64,000 bases of DNA from Sindora glabra (taxonomy: Eukaryota; Streptophyta; Magnoliopsida; Fabales; Fabaceae), in contig CM035234.1 of NCBI GenBank assembly GCA_020226215.1, forward strand, positions 74,417,135 to 74,481,134, in the 5' to 3' direction. Below the pieces are notes generated by a model. That model was given only the letters and a program-made list of their open reading frames with translations, searched no databases and was not told the origin of the DNA. Positions 25,001 to 37,995 of this stretch are shown one piece after another; position 1 is the first letter of the stretch; every line of letters starts with the position of its first letter. The position numbers and the translations under genes were made by a program.

Positions 25001-28000
25001 TTATTTTTATATTTTGATTTATTGTAATAAATGTAGTTATTTATTGTATTAACAATCTAAATTAATGACCTCTATATTTTCATAGGTCCTCTATTAATCC
25101 CAATTTATCACAAATTTTTCATTTAATATATAATTAATATGAGATTCATGAAAATATAAGGGCTTAATCATTTGAATGATCAGATATAATACCTATAATT
25201 GCAATTATTATACTGAAACAAAATTTATATATAATTTGAAATTTAAAAATTATTTAAAATCACTTCATATTATACATAATATTTACCTACGGATTTTTCC
25301 TAAAAGTGGAGACTCTGCTCTCCACCTGTAAAGTCTATCACTTAATGGAGTAAGAATTTCCATTTAGTCTCATGGATCATGCCAAAGGCTCTTTGATATA
25401 CTTATATCATTACACACAAAGGGGTGGATCTATGTTCTACATTGGGGTGGCTATTGCCCCGTATGAAGATTAATAAAATTGCACATACATATTTATTAAT
25501 TATAATTATAATTATTACCCCACAATTTATTTAAGATTGCTCCATATTTGTTATGTCAATTAAAATAGAAAATTTTTATTAGATGCATATAAAAATAAAA
25601 ATATTTGAAATTTAATTTATTACACATACTAATACATCTAAATGAGAGAATAAAAATCAAAATAATATTGTAATTTTGTTTAAGTATTTATTTTTTAGAA
25701 TAATTTAAATTTTTATCTTCTCTATTTATATATTACCTCTCCAACCTAAAATTCTAACATTCACCATCATACATACATCACTTTCTTTGTTTACTATCTA
25801 ATTTTAATAAAATTACATGCTTGATTCAAAAACATTACTATTATAAATTATTTGCTATTTATTTCGAATATTATCATTAATTTATTTTCAAATTCTAAGA
25901 AAGTTATCAAAGTACTTTAACATAGTTACAATCGATTGGAAAGAATGGTATGAAGCTCTCACTTTGTTTGTTTCCGATAAAAATAGGAGGAAAGAAAAAC
26001 ATAAAAGAGTAGGCATGAAAATGAAATTTTCTGTTATTTGGTTAAGGGAGTAGAAAAAATGCCAGAAAACCAGTTTTTTTTTCCCCCTTCAAACTTGAAA
26101 AAAAAGTGAAAGGAAATTTATTTATAAAATGTCCTTCAGACCAAATCATAATTATATACATGAGTGGCATACAATTGAAGGTTAAATTTGTCATTTACTA
26201 ATAATTTCTTTTCTCTCTTACTTTTCTATACAATCAGATAAAGAAATAATTTTTTTTTGTTTTCTTTCATCTCTTTTTCTTTTTATTCAAATAATTAAAA
26301 AGAAAAAAATTCTTCTTTCTCTTTTCTTTTTCCCTCTTTCTTTTCGTTCAACTTCTTATTGCGAATAAATAAAGGGTTAGTGTTTATGGTATTGTGAGAG
26401 CATCTTTATTTATTTATTTATTTATTTCATTAATAAAGGATTTACTTCAATAATCAATAATTGCAAATAGGACAGTACCAAACTCCCTTGCACGTGTATT
26501 GATTCTTCTATATATTTCTGTCACCCTACCACGTCCATTCTGCAGCTCCTTGCATTTTCAGGTTTTGACCACACAGCATCAAGACAAAATCAAGATTTTG
26601 TTTTTGCGTGGTTTTTGTTTTTATTATGACTCAGATGAATTCGAGATTAATTAATATTCAATTGATATATTTTATCGTGCATCTTAGTGATTCCGTTTGA
26701 ATTTGATTAAGATATGTATTGTGATTGAGTGAAGGAAAAGAAAAAATGTAATTAATTATAAGTTGAGTTTGTCATTATACATCAAGTTGAATCATTGGGA
26801 AAGTAACACCAATTAAGAACAGGGGGATTTGAGAAGTAAACGATAGTTGAAGAAATGATGTGAAGTTAATATAAATTATTAAGTAACTTATAATTAATTT
26901 TTAATTTAAATATATGACGTTGCTTAGAGTTTTATTTTATATACTCACGTGAGGACATTCCGTTCAAAACTTAGATTAAAATAATCAACTATACAGAGTG
27001 GTGTTCAGAAATGTAATTTGTTTTTATTGTAGGAGAGGTTAGCTAAATAGATATATACAAGGAATCGAATTCTAAATATGAAAAAATGTATAAAATATTC
27101 AAAAAAATATCAAATATTACTTGAATTAAAAATTTTCAATAAATGATAATCAAGTGAGAAGATCGATTCCGATATTAAATCATACAATATCACAAGAAAT
27201 ATGGTAGAATTTTTTTAGAATTAAAATTTAATTTATTGATAATGTAAATTATTTTTATATTATTATCTAATTATGTATTGTCATGCTAATAAAAATTATT
27301 AAAAAATTTTATTTATTATTAAATATTCTCAATTATTATGCCTTCTTTAATGATATATCTTCTTATCATTTACTGATAATGTAAAATTATACTGTCAATA
27401 AATCAAATTTAAACTCTCTTCTTTTTAATTTAATTTGTCCATAAACTAAAAAAATTTAAAAATATTGTTAATTTATTCTCTTTTCAGTGTTAAAAAAAAT
27501 GATTCTTCCAATATTTTTTTTAATCTGAAATGATAGAAAAGAATAAGAAAAAAATTTAACAAGAACACAAAGATGTATTTATTGGATAATGTTTCGATAG
27601 AAATATTAGTGTTTCTATAAAAGATACAAATATATAGATTTTACATGTAATAAGCATATAAATTTTTTGAAAGTTTACAATTTTTTAATAAAAATTATAA
27701 TTTTAATAAAAATTTAAACAAAGTGCATGCTTTAATACCATTTTTTTAATTTAATGCTATTGATAGTAATACAAAAGCACCTTTGATTTTTTTAAACATT
27801 GATATTGAAGTTCACAAAATCAAGAGTCAGAAAAGTTGTTATCAATAAATAGGATGTTAATATATTAATTAAAAATTTATCAATTTGGTCCATATAAAAT
27901 TAAAAATACTCAAATTTTAATTCTATTATACAATAATTTAGTATTTCATTTTATGTATAAAAATAATTAAAATTTAAAAATTTTTAATCTTATAAGAATC

Positions 28001-28250
28001 AAATTAATACAAACTTCAATCATAGATAAAATTAATAAAAAGTTAACTTTATAAGAACTAAAATAAATATTTAATTTAATATATTTGTGCTGCTAAAATC
28101 TTGTCTTTAAAAAATATATATTTTTGACAAAAATGTTATAAAATGTATAAAAAAATTTCCACCAAAATTATAAAAATATATGTATTGATATGAAATCTTG
28201 AAATTACGTATGCATTGAGTACAAGCATAGCTCATATTTTTTCCATCAAG
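22061..28250. other. AT-rich intergenic DNA, no gene recognised
   Basis: Two 'gtgataatttacttttaat' words lie near 22060 and 22176. A higher-GC island at 22470-22780 has no recognisable product. From 22.8 to 25.3 kb the sequence is extremely AT-rich. At about 25418-25460 a phrase with GGGGTGG... and a ...GCCCC partner looks like the end of an old MITE. Runs of (TTTA)n lie at 26404-26428. A promoter-like patch with a G-box (CACGTG, 26491-26496) and a TATATATT (about 26509) occurs with no gene following it. Confidence 0.45.
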
Positions 28251-28472
28251 TTATAGCCTCTAAAAATGAAAATTAAAAGGAAAAACGGCAATTGAATGTG
28301 AAAAAGTTGCTCCAAGCTTGACTTGACGAAGAAATAAATACTTAATAATTATAAATCTTAGGATAGCGCACCGTGGAGGATAAGGGACAAAAATCTTAGG
28401 ATATCTGAAATTGGAGTCCTGGACTTGTCGTCTAATAGTGGGCGTATCCATAACATGTACCTTATGTCCTAT

Positions 28473-28498
28473 TGTGTGTGTGTACACACACACACACA
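28473..28498 (+). repeat. Compound (GT)n(AC)n microsatellite
   Basis: A run of TG repeats changes directly into a run of CA repeats, so the sequence is self-complementary. In unit 2 the equivalent site (35885-35930) is a pure (AT)n run. Confidence 0.9.
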
Positions 28499-28660
28499 TG
28501 GTCTTCAATTTCATTTTCTCTACTGCTAATAGCCTAAGACAAAAATTATCATTTAATACTGCCTATCACTCTTCATATTTTCTACTATCATCGATGTATA
28601 TTTCTAATCATCTCCCGCAGCGCAAACTGACAACAGAAGTGTTAGGAATCACTTCCTTTA

Positions 28661-29551
28661 ATTTAAGAATGGTTATAGGTCAAATTTGGATACATTTAAT
28701 CCAAATTTAATTAAATCTAAGTTCATTAAAAATTTAAAAAAATTCAATTCAAAGATTCAGAATAAATCTATTTGGATTTATTAATATAAATATAATTTAA
28801 ATTTTTTAATAAAAATTATTCTTTATTATTGATAATAATTATACTTAATAATTATAAATTATATCTATTTTTTTATTTACATCTATTCTTATTTTAACTT
28901 ATTCATACTATTTATATTAACTTTAAGGTAAATATAGGTTGTATCATTTCCATTGATAATAATTATACTTGTTAATTATAAATTATGTCTATTTTCTTAT
29001 TCATATCCATTCTTATTTTGACATATTTATATTATCTATAATAACTTTAGAATAAATGTTAGTTGTATTAGGTTAACTCGTAAATAATTATTTATTCATT
29101 TATATTATAATAGGATATCCCTACATTATATAAATTAATATTATAAAATAAAATAATATTATTTTAAAATATCTTTATAATATAAAGTAAATTTAAATAT
29201 TTTAATATATTTATCTTAAATAAACTATTATAATATTTTTATACATGTAATAATATTAATTTTTATATAATAATAAATTAATAATAAAATATTTTATTCA
29301 AACAAGCTTAATGTGATGTCTAAAAAGGATTCAAGATCCATTAAATATTTATAAAAGATAGATTGTATATTATACAAATTAATATTAATAGATATTTAAA
29401 AAAATTTAAGATTTATTAAATATTTAATGGATAAACTCAAACTTAAACTCAAACCATCAAGTAATGAGTCTAATTTGAATAAGATCTATTAGACAAATAT
29501 TCATCAATTTGGATAAGACCCATTAAGTATAGGTATTTTTGCTATCTCTAC
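28661..29551. mobile_element. Insertion specific to unit 1, MITE-like
   Basis: Sequence between 'cacttccttt' and 'tttatgtttttctta' is absent at the equivalent site of unit 2 (about 36060). Its outer ends, 'agaatggttataggtcaaattt' at the left and 'tttttgctatctcta' read on the other strand at the right, are weakly similar inverted ends. Internally a ~125-bp block occurs twice (about 28830-28950 and 28958-29075). No transposase is seen. It could be a hAT-like or Mutator-like non-autonomous element, or a deletion from unit 2. Confidence 0.5.
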
Positions 29552-31014
29552 TTTATGTTTTTCTTACTTTTCCTTCTCTGACATGCAAGCAGTTCATTTG
29601 ATATGTAGAAATAAAAATAATATGAAAAATATAAATTTAAAAAAAAATTTGAATCCTTTGATTATTAATCATTAAAGTAGAGGCAGTAATATTTTATAAA
29701 GCACAAGAAATTGTTTATCAGCACTCTTTCAATAAAAAAAATTCTTACTTTTTTATGAATAAAAATATAAAATTACTTAACTTAATTTAACTAATCTAAT
29801 AATTGCTTTAACTTTTTATGATCATCATTTAAAAATTATAATATATAAAATTTATTAATTATAAAATATAAATATATTTATTTAAATATGTAATTATTAA
29901 TTATATAAAATAAATATTAAATATTATATCATAAATATAAAATATAAATTTTATTATAATAAAAATTTAATTCTAAATAAAATTATAGTTTATATATATA
30001 TATCATATTATTTTATAATTATTATTTTTATTATTTATTATTTTTAATATTTAATTATAGAAATTAAAAATATGTATTTCTTATCTATTTTACATAAATT
30101 TGATAAAATTATCTATTATTATATTTATTATTTAACTAATATTTTTTATCATTTAAATTATATTCTATTTTAATTATATTAAAATAATTTAAGATATATA
30201 TAAGCATCTTAATTTTCTTTATAAATTTACTTTACTTTTTATAGTAAAATAGAAAAATTAACAATTTAAAAAATTATGATAGACAAAGAGATTAGAAATA
30301 TAGTTTAAAAAAATTAGAGACAATTGAAATTTATATATATATTTTTTATTTTTATATTATAATTTTAAATAATATATCAATCATTTTAAAAATATTTCAT
30401 AAAAAAATTAGAATTATATCAAACAAAATACATTTACTTACAAACACTAAACTTAAAGTTAGTTCCTAAAAAGTACAAATTCTTTAATATCAATCAAATA
30501 ATTTATAAAGGAATTCATTTTTAGGAAGTTTAACTTTTCACAAAAAGATGTATTTTTTGTATCAATCAAATCACTCTTTATAAATTTAAATATAATATAA
30601 AACTAAAAAATATATTTTATTATTAAACATATTTAGGCTCAAAAAATATAAAACTTCAGTTTAACTCTTACATTAATTGATTTTTACTTATCTAAAATCA
30701 AATTTGAATATGATTTTTTATTGATGTTTTAGAGGTCCGAATCCAAGGTCGATTCAATCCATATTATTTCCTTATATTATTATTCTTTTTTTGAGCTTTT
30801 AATCCTTTGATTCACAAAATGAAATTTGAACGAAACTTTTAAAATAAAACATCTCATATCACACAAGAAAAACTCGATTCCTTTATGGGCTTAGTCAAAA
30901 ATTTATATATCATTGAAATAAAATTGAGCTTAATTAGGTAGTCTAGACTTGTCTTGATTACTATCAATTCATGCTTAGACTCAAAATAAATTTTTAATAT
31001 TTTAAAATTTTTAC

Positions 31015-31020
<6 letters not shown>

Positions 31021-31056
<36 letters not shown>
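31021..31056 (+). repeat. (TA)n microsatellite, unit 1
   Basis: Pure TA run of about 18 repeats. The equivalent in unit 2 is the longer run at 37569-37624. Confidence 0.95.
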
Positions 31057-31059
<3 letters not shown>

Positions 31060-31273
31060 AAAAACAACATTGTTAAAGATTCTATTGGTGCCTTTAATTA
31101 AAAAAATTATATTGTCTTTACATAACAAAAAAATTTATATTCATTCTCTTATAATCCATTCCCATCAATAAAAGAAATGAAATTCGAAATTGAATCTCAT
31201 CTTTTTCATAAGTGAGAAGAGACAGGATGTAAGTTTAACGGAACTTGTTACATATATAAGCATGCACACACAC

Positions 31274-31309
<36 letters not shown>
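31274..31309 (+). repeat. (AAT)n microsatellite, unit 1
   Basis: About twelve AAT repeats following a short (CA)n. The equivalent is 37834-37869 in unit 2. Confidence 0.95.
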
Positions 31310-31357
31310 TGTAACACAAATATCAAATTAATGAATGCATGCATTCATAAAATGCAA

Positions 31358-31380
31358 ATATATATATATATATATATATA
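31358..31380 (+). repeat. (TA)n microsatellite, unit 1
   Basis: About eleven TA repeats. The equivalent in unit 2 has expanded to about 34 (37924-37991). Confidence 0.95.
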
Positions 31381-33299
31381 AAGTGATGTCAAAAAATATA
31401 AATAATAAATTCTTATTAAAAATGTGTTAACTCAGTTTAAGGAGTGTAATAATCTTTAAATTATAACATTGATGAAAAAGTCATTTCAATACTTTTAATT
31501 GTCAAATTTTATAGAGAATAAATTGTTAAAAATGTTGGGGGAGAAGCGATCAAAGATAGACCAGCGATGCATTTAACCATAAATTAATTTTTTACAAAAT
31601 ATAAAACATCAAACCACGTCAATTAGTGGAGCCACCGTTTTTGGATGATCAATTTTTTGTAACTCAATTTATGGAAAGAATTTCAGTATAATACATTCTG
31701 TGCGCCTAAAGAATACTTCAAACTAAGATAAGGGGTGGTGGGATGTAACGTGTTCCTTTTTTCTTTTTTTCACCAGAATAAAATAGAGATAGAGATAGTG
31801 TCACAGATTTTATAATTGAATCAGTCTTTAAATAAATCAGAACATTAGTTCATTAATGTATTAGCTCAATTACAGATTCTAAAATAATAAAATATAAGTA
31901 ATATAATAATAATTAATGCTAAAAATAATTAAAAAATAATATGAGTTCAATTAATGTGAAATAAAAAAATATATTATATCTTAATTATTATAAAAATAAA
32001 AAAATATTTTAAAAAATAAAATTTTAAAAAAATTAATTCGATTCATCGATTTTGACTAATTTACACTAATTCTAACTAGTTTGTACCGATTTTTATCAAT
32101 TTTCATCTATTTAGATACATTTTTTATTCAAAAATTTTAACCAAATCATTCTATTACCCGGTTTATTAATTCAATTGATTGATTTAGTCTGATTTTCAAA
32201 ATTATGCATAAAATTTTAATATAGAATAATATTCGAAATCCTTTTTTAATACAATAAAATTAAAAAAAATTATTGCGTCCTACCTCTCTCTTGTAAAAAT
32301 TGAGAACAGGAAAAAAAAACAAAAGTAAGAATCTAAGGTATAGAAAGAGCATCTTAGTAGATGGACGGGCCAACCAATAATGAAATTAGTTAATAATGGT
32401 AGTGACTAAGACCCATGTTTCCTGTTAGATACGATGTTTAACCAAGTGATTAATTAGAACTGTACCCATCGTAATCTTATGGGAAGATTCTCAGATGATT
32501 TCTCTCCTCTTGGAGTTTTTCTTTTTAAGTGACGTGTAATTAATTAACAACGAAGCTTCACACTGAACTCCAATTAAATAAATGGGCACCTAATAATTGA
32601 GCTTGGGAGAAAATGCCCCTTAAGCGCTTAATTGTTCTATTAACATACACTAAATTCTCGATAATTGGCCAAATGGCTGTGGGATTAGTCCTTCACTTAC
32701 GCTGCAATGTCTCGTCCTCGCCGCGCTGGTTTCAAGTTTTTCTTACTTTTTGGCCTTTTCACAAGGTCCCCCGCTTTAGAGCCCTTTTTCTTCCTTTGAA
32801 AGGTCATTTCCGTCGCGTTTTTGGTACCCTCGAATAGAAAGGTATGAAATAATAATTAAAAAAAAACTTTTTAGCAGGTAGCATAAGAATGATTATTTTA
32901 TCAAATTAAATAATGAAATTTTTATTTCATAATAAAAATATGGAATAATGATTCCGTAATTTATGAAATTAATTTTTACAGTCTTTTTTATTTTCAAAAT
33001 CCTTTTTTATATACAATAAAATAAAATTTTTGTATATATATTTTTTTAAATAAACTATAAAGGGTTTTAGCATGAGTTTAGATTTCACGTGTATTTATAT
33101 TATATTTTGTTATTATATAATTAATATTGTGCGAGTATATTTTTCTTTGTGAAGTTAACCGATGAATAAAAATTTTATATAAAATATATTATATTATAAT
33201 ATTAAAAAAATAAATTGATGTAATAGTAAGATTTGACATTCTTTAACTTGGAAATTCAAATTTGATTCCTCGTAAATAAATGCAATTTCTAGACATAAG

Positions 33300-33516
33300 A
33301 TATCCATACTAGGTTCGAAATTTATATTGGTTTAAAGCAACCTTATATGGAATAAAAGCATGGGACCTTTTTTTTTTATGTAGCATTTCTTTGCTATATT
33401 TACTTGTGTCATAGATCAATTCAACCAATATTCCATGGCTAAACAACATAGTTATGAAAATTTTGATTTTGTAGCACAATTTTAGCCGTGATATAAGTGA
33501 TCATTTTTTTGTAGTG
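33300..33516 (-). mobile_element. CACTA-like terminus, unit 1
   Basis: The plus strand ends TTTTTTTGTAGTG at 33504-33516, which on the minus strand reads CACTACAAAAAAA, a CACTA-type end. The 200 bases before it repeat words like 'cttgtgtcatag' and 'tttgtagcacaa', resembling subterminal repeats. The same end occurs in unit 2 at 43129. The other terminus was not found. Confidence 0.5.
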
Positions 33517-33563
33517 CTATTTGTCAAGAATATTGCAAATTGATCTCTTGATCTTTTTTAAAG

Positions 33564-34796
33564 TGTCACACCCCAAACATTTAAGAAAAATATTTTAATT
33601 ATTTACTTCCTAGATTCATACACATATTAGTAATTATGAAAAAGTTATGGACAGGTTTAGGATGAGTAATTAAATATGAAAAATGAAATTTTATTATGAA
33701 ATTGGGTGAGATTAAATAAAACATAATTAAATGTGAAATTAGAATTGAAATAATGTGTATGGAGGAGATTTAGGGATCCTCTATCCTATTTTGCCCTTAA
33801 GAATAACTTAAATGCTTGAAATAACCCTAAAATATCCAAACCTCTTATAATTCCCTAAACTCATCTTCAACATCCTATTTCTCCAACTAATTGATTGACT
33901 TTCTCTTCCCTTTCTTCTTAACATCTTTTTCTCAAATTGTAACAAGAATCAAGTTAATATTTCTAAGTGATCATCCATAACCTTCCAAGAAAACAAGGTA
34001 ATCCTATTGATTTCTTAGTTTGATTAAAAAGGTTGATGAAAGTTTGGGTTGAATTTGGAAGATTAGGGTTTGAAGTTGATAATGTTGTTTTATGATGAAT
34101 AAGCCAAAATTAATCATCATTCCATTCTCCTTCTAGCCTCCTCCATACTTAGGTAATTAGATAACTTATTTAAATCCATGAATTTTATTATTTTTTTAAT
34201 AAAAAATGAATATATGATGATAGTGATTTAGTAATTAATATTTGTTATGGAATTATTGCTTGCATTTGAGTTAAATTGAAGCCTAAAAGATAGTATTATT
34301 ATTTTAATTATTGTGTGATGATGTATGGAGGTTTAGAGATGAAATGTATGAAGGTTGCAAGAAAATTTAAACATTTTTTAAAATTGTAGATTTGTGCTCG
34401 AATACAATACTCAAGTACAACTTTAAAAATAAATTCAAAAGATTTATACTCAAATACTATACTTGGGTACTTGAAAGCATTTTCACCTTTACCCTAAAGT
34501 AGTTAGGTACAATACTCGAGTATTACTTTAAAAAAGGTTACTAAATTATTTTTTGAAAGCAGCTATAATCTTATTAGAAGATAGTTAGAAACTGGGTTAG
34601 TTTTATGTAAATAGTTTAGTATTAGTCTTAATGTGAACTTTATTTATAAATATTTATTTCATAAATATAAAAGTGAAACTAGTTAATGTTTTTGTTAGTC
34701 AATAATAACTATGTGATAATTCCATATAGGATTAGATAGGCTTGTAGAATTGAAAATATAGGTTCTATTCTAATTATGACTAGACAGGACATGACA
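33564..34796 (+). mobile_element. LTR copy in unit 1, internally deleted
   Basis: Starts TGTCACACCCC and ends ATGACA, flanked by TAAAG and TATAG (4/5 match). It aligns along its length with the LTR at 43181-46746 but lacks about 2.3 kb around 34520, including the minisatellite present in the other copy. It carries TACTCGAGTA-like palindromes at 34390-34530. No internal retrotransposon genes follow. Confidence 0.6.
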
Positions 34797-35883
34797 TATA
34801 GTTGTTAGGGTTTTTAACAAAGGAAAATTTGGAGGCACTTATTAGCAAAAGTGAGGTGCAGGAAGGAAAGAAGAGTGTTATTCATGATCCTCATTATAGA
34901 TTGTTTTTGGTCGTGCTTGTTGTCGATCTTTTAAAGTAAATATGATTTAAGTGTTTCAACATCTAATTTTGGTTTTTATATCTATTTCTAAAAGATGTAA
35001 GGAGTTTTAATTCTAAAGCCATGTTTCTTTAGAATACTTAAAGGTAGGTATAGTTCTCATATTAAAAGCATATTACTTTAAGAATAACTACATTGATTAC
35101 TTGAAATTAACTACAAAACGGATCTACAACTATGTTGATATTTTTTGCTTATTGCTTTTGAAAATTTTGAATTTGTTCTATTGAAATTAATGTACTATTA
35201 TCATGCTCAGATTTTATTATTTTTTTAACGCATTGTTAACCATAAAAATACATTCGTAGCTTTTACTATTATATCAATTAATAGCAATATAAGTTAGTAG
35301 TTTAATTATTTTTATACTCAATAAACTATGTTTGATAGTTACAATTTGATGGTAGTAATTTAGCTACCACAACCATGATGAGAGTCATGCTTTCAAGTTC
35401 AAGCTTTAATTTTACTCTTAAGTACTCACCGAACATCAAAATGATTGAAGATATTTGACTTTTTATTGATATTTCTTCAATATATATATATATTTTTTCA
35501 TCTTAAATAATTTTATTGAAAATATGATTTTCGATAAAAAAAATATTAGTGTTGAATGATCCATATCATGGTTCTCATTTAACAAGCTAAGCTTTAGTTG
35601 TTTATATCTGGACGGATTAGTTTTGATTTTTGAGGAAGGATTTAAAGATAAATTCTCCAAAGGACACCAAGAGTCAAGATATAGCCTCTAAAAATGAAAA
35701 TCAAAAGGAAAAAACGACAATTGAATGTGAAAAGGTTGCTCCAAGCTTGACTGGACGAAGCAATAAATACAAGGGAAGGGAAAGCGCACGTGGAGGATAG
35801 GAGACAAAAATCTTAGGAGATCTGAATTTGGAGTGCTGGACTTATTGTTCAATAGTAGGCGTATCTATAACATGTACCTCATG

Positions 35884-35884
<1 letters not shown>

Positions 35885-35930
<46 letters not shown>
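35885..35930 (+). repeat. (AT)n microsatellite, unit 2
   Basis: About 23 AT repeats at the position where unit 1 has (GT)n(AC)n. Confidence 0.95.
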
Positions 35931-35932
<2 letters not shown>

Positions 35933-37565
35933 CTAGCCTAAGGCAAAAATTATCATTTAATACTGCCTATTACTCTTCATATTTTCTACGATCATCGATG
36001 TATATTTCTAATCTTTTCTTGCAACACGCACCGACAACAGAAGGGGTTAGGAATCACTTCCTTTTATCCCTTGCTTCCCCCTCTTCGGCTTGCAAGCAGT
36101 TCATTTGATTCGTAAAAATAAAAATAGTATGAAAAATATAATTTTTAAAAAATAACAATTGTTTGAATTATTTAATTATTAATTGTTAAAATGAAGAAAG
36201 TAGAAAGAAGTTCTAGGTTTTATAAATCATAAGAAATTATTTATTTCCATTCTCTCAGAAAAATTTCTCATATTTTTTATAAATAAAAATACAAAATTAT
36301 CTTACTTAATTTAATAATTACTTTACCCTTTTTTCATTATTATTTAAAAATTAAGATAAATAAAAGTTATTAATTATAAATATAAATATATTTATTTAAA
36401 TATAATTATTAATTATATAAAATAAGTATTAAATATCGTATATAAATATAAATTATAAATATTATTATAATAAAAATTTAATTCTAAGTAAAATTATAGT
36501 TACTATATATATCTATTATATTATTTTATAATTATTATCTTTATTATTTATTATTTTAATATCTAATTATAAAAATTAAAAATATGTATTTCTTATCTAT
36601 TTTATATAAATTTGATGAAATTATTTATTATATTTATTATTTATCTAATATTTTTCATCATTTAAATTATATTCTATTTTAATTATATTAAAATAATTTA
36701 AGATATATATATATATAAGACATGTTAATTTTCTTTATAAACTTATTTTATTTTTTATTGTAAAATAAAAAATTGCCAATTTAGAAAATATGATAACAAA
36801 GGGATTAGAAATATAGTTTAAAAAATAATTAGAGATCATTAAATTTTTTTGATATTTTTATGTTTTATATTATAATTTTAAATAGCATATTAATTATTTT
36901 GATAATATTCTATAAAAAAAATTTGAATTAGGCCAAACAAAATACATTTACTTACAAACTTAAAACTTAAATTTAGTTTCTAGAAAGAACTAATCCTTTG
37001 ATAACGAATAAATAATTTTAAGTACTCTCTATAAAATTTATAAAGGAATTCAATCTTAGAAAGTTTAACTTTCTACAAAAATATATTTTTTATATCAATC
37101 AAACGACTTCTTATAAATTTAAATGTAATATAAAAATTGAAAATATATTTTATTATTAAATATGTTTAAACTCACAACTGATTTGAATTAAGTGGTATAA
37201 AGCTTAACTCTTACATTAATTGAGTTTACCTTGTTTAAAATCAAATCTGAACGTGGCTTTTTATTGATGTTCTAGAGGTCCATTAAAGGTCGATTCAATC
37301 CATACTATTTCTGTGTATTATTTTTTTTCTTTTTAGCTTTTAGCTCTTTGATTCACAAAATGAAATATGAACGAAACTTTTGAAATAAAATATCTCATAT
37401 CACACAAGAATAACTCGATTCCTTTACGGGCTTAGTTAAAAATTTATATATCATTGAAATAAAATTGAGCAAAGTTGAGCTTAATTAGATAGTCTAGACT
37501 TGTCTTGATTACTATTAATTCATGCCTGAACTCAAAATAAATTTGTAATATTTTGAAACTTTTAC

Positions 37566-37568
<3 letters not shown>

Positions 37569-37624
<56 letters not shown>
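37569..37624 (+). repeat. (AT)n microsatellite, unit 2
   Basis: About 28 pure AT repeats. Confidence 0.95.
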
Positions 37625-37627
<3 letters not shown>

Positions 37628-37833
37628 GAAGAACAATATTGTTAAAAATTATACCGGTGCTTTTAATTAAGAAAATTACAATCTCTTTACATATCAAAAG
37701 ATTTATATCCGCTTTCTTATAATTCACTCCCATTGATGAAAGAGGTGAAATTCAAAATTGAATCTCACCTTTTTCATAAGTGAAATGAGGTAGGATGTAA
37801 GAATATAAGTTTGCTATATATATGAGCTTACAC

Positions 37834-37869
<36 letters not shown>
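37834..37869 (+). repeat. (AAT)n microsatellite, unit 2
   Basis: About eleven AAT repeats. The open frame through it (Ile runs) is an artefact. Confidence 0.95.
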
Positions 37870-37922
37870 GACTTAAATATGCAAATATCAAATTGATGAG
37901 TGCATGCATTCATAAAATGCAA

Positions 37923-37923
<1 letters not shown>

Positions 37924-37991
<68 letters not shown>
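37924..37991 (+). repeat. (AT)n microsatellite, unit 2
   Basis: About 34 AT repeats with one interruption near the left end. Confidence 0.95.

Positions 37992-37995
<4 letters not shown>

Larger units (their letters stand above)
28252..35680 (+). repeat. Unit 1 of a large head-to-tail duplication (7.4 kb)
   Basis: The unit starts 'tatagcctctaaaaatgaaaa' and ends just before the same phrase at 35682. The whole stretch is found again, in the same order, in 35684-47633. Shared anchors include 'aggaatcacttccttt', 'gcaagcagttcatttga', 'gaacgaaactttt', 'gactaagacccatgtttcctg', 'aatgggcacctaataattga', the CACTA-like end at 33516, the LTR at 33564-34796, and 'tgttgaatgatccatatcatgg'. No intact gene is duplicated. 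Unit 1 uniquely holds an ~890-bp MITE-like block (28661-29551). Confidence 0.85.

Noticed and set aside
32613..32837. 74-codon open frame in unit 1
   Set aside because: The equivalent in unit 2 (from about 39081) has TAA where unit 1 has CAA after 19 codons, and other differences show no codon pattern. Not a gene.
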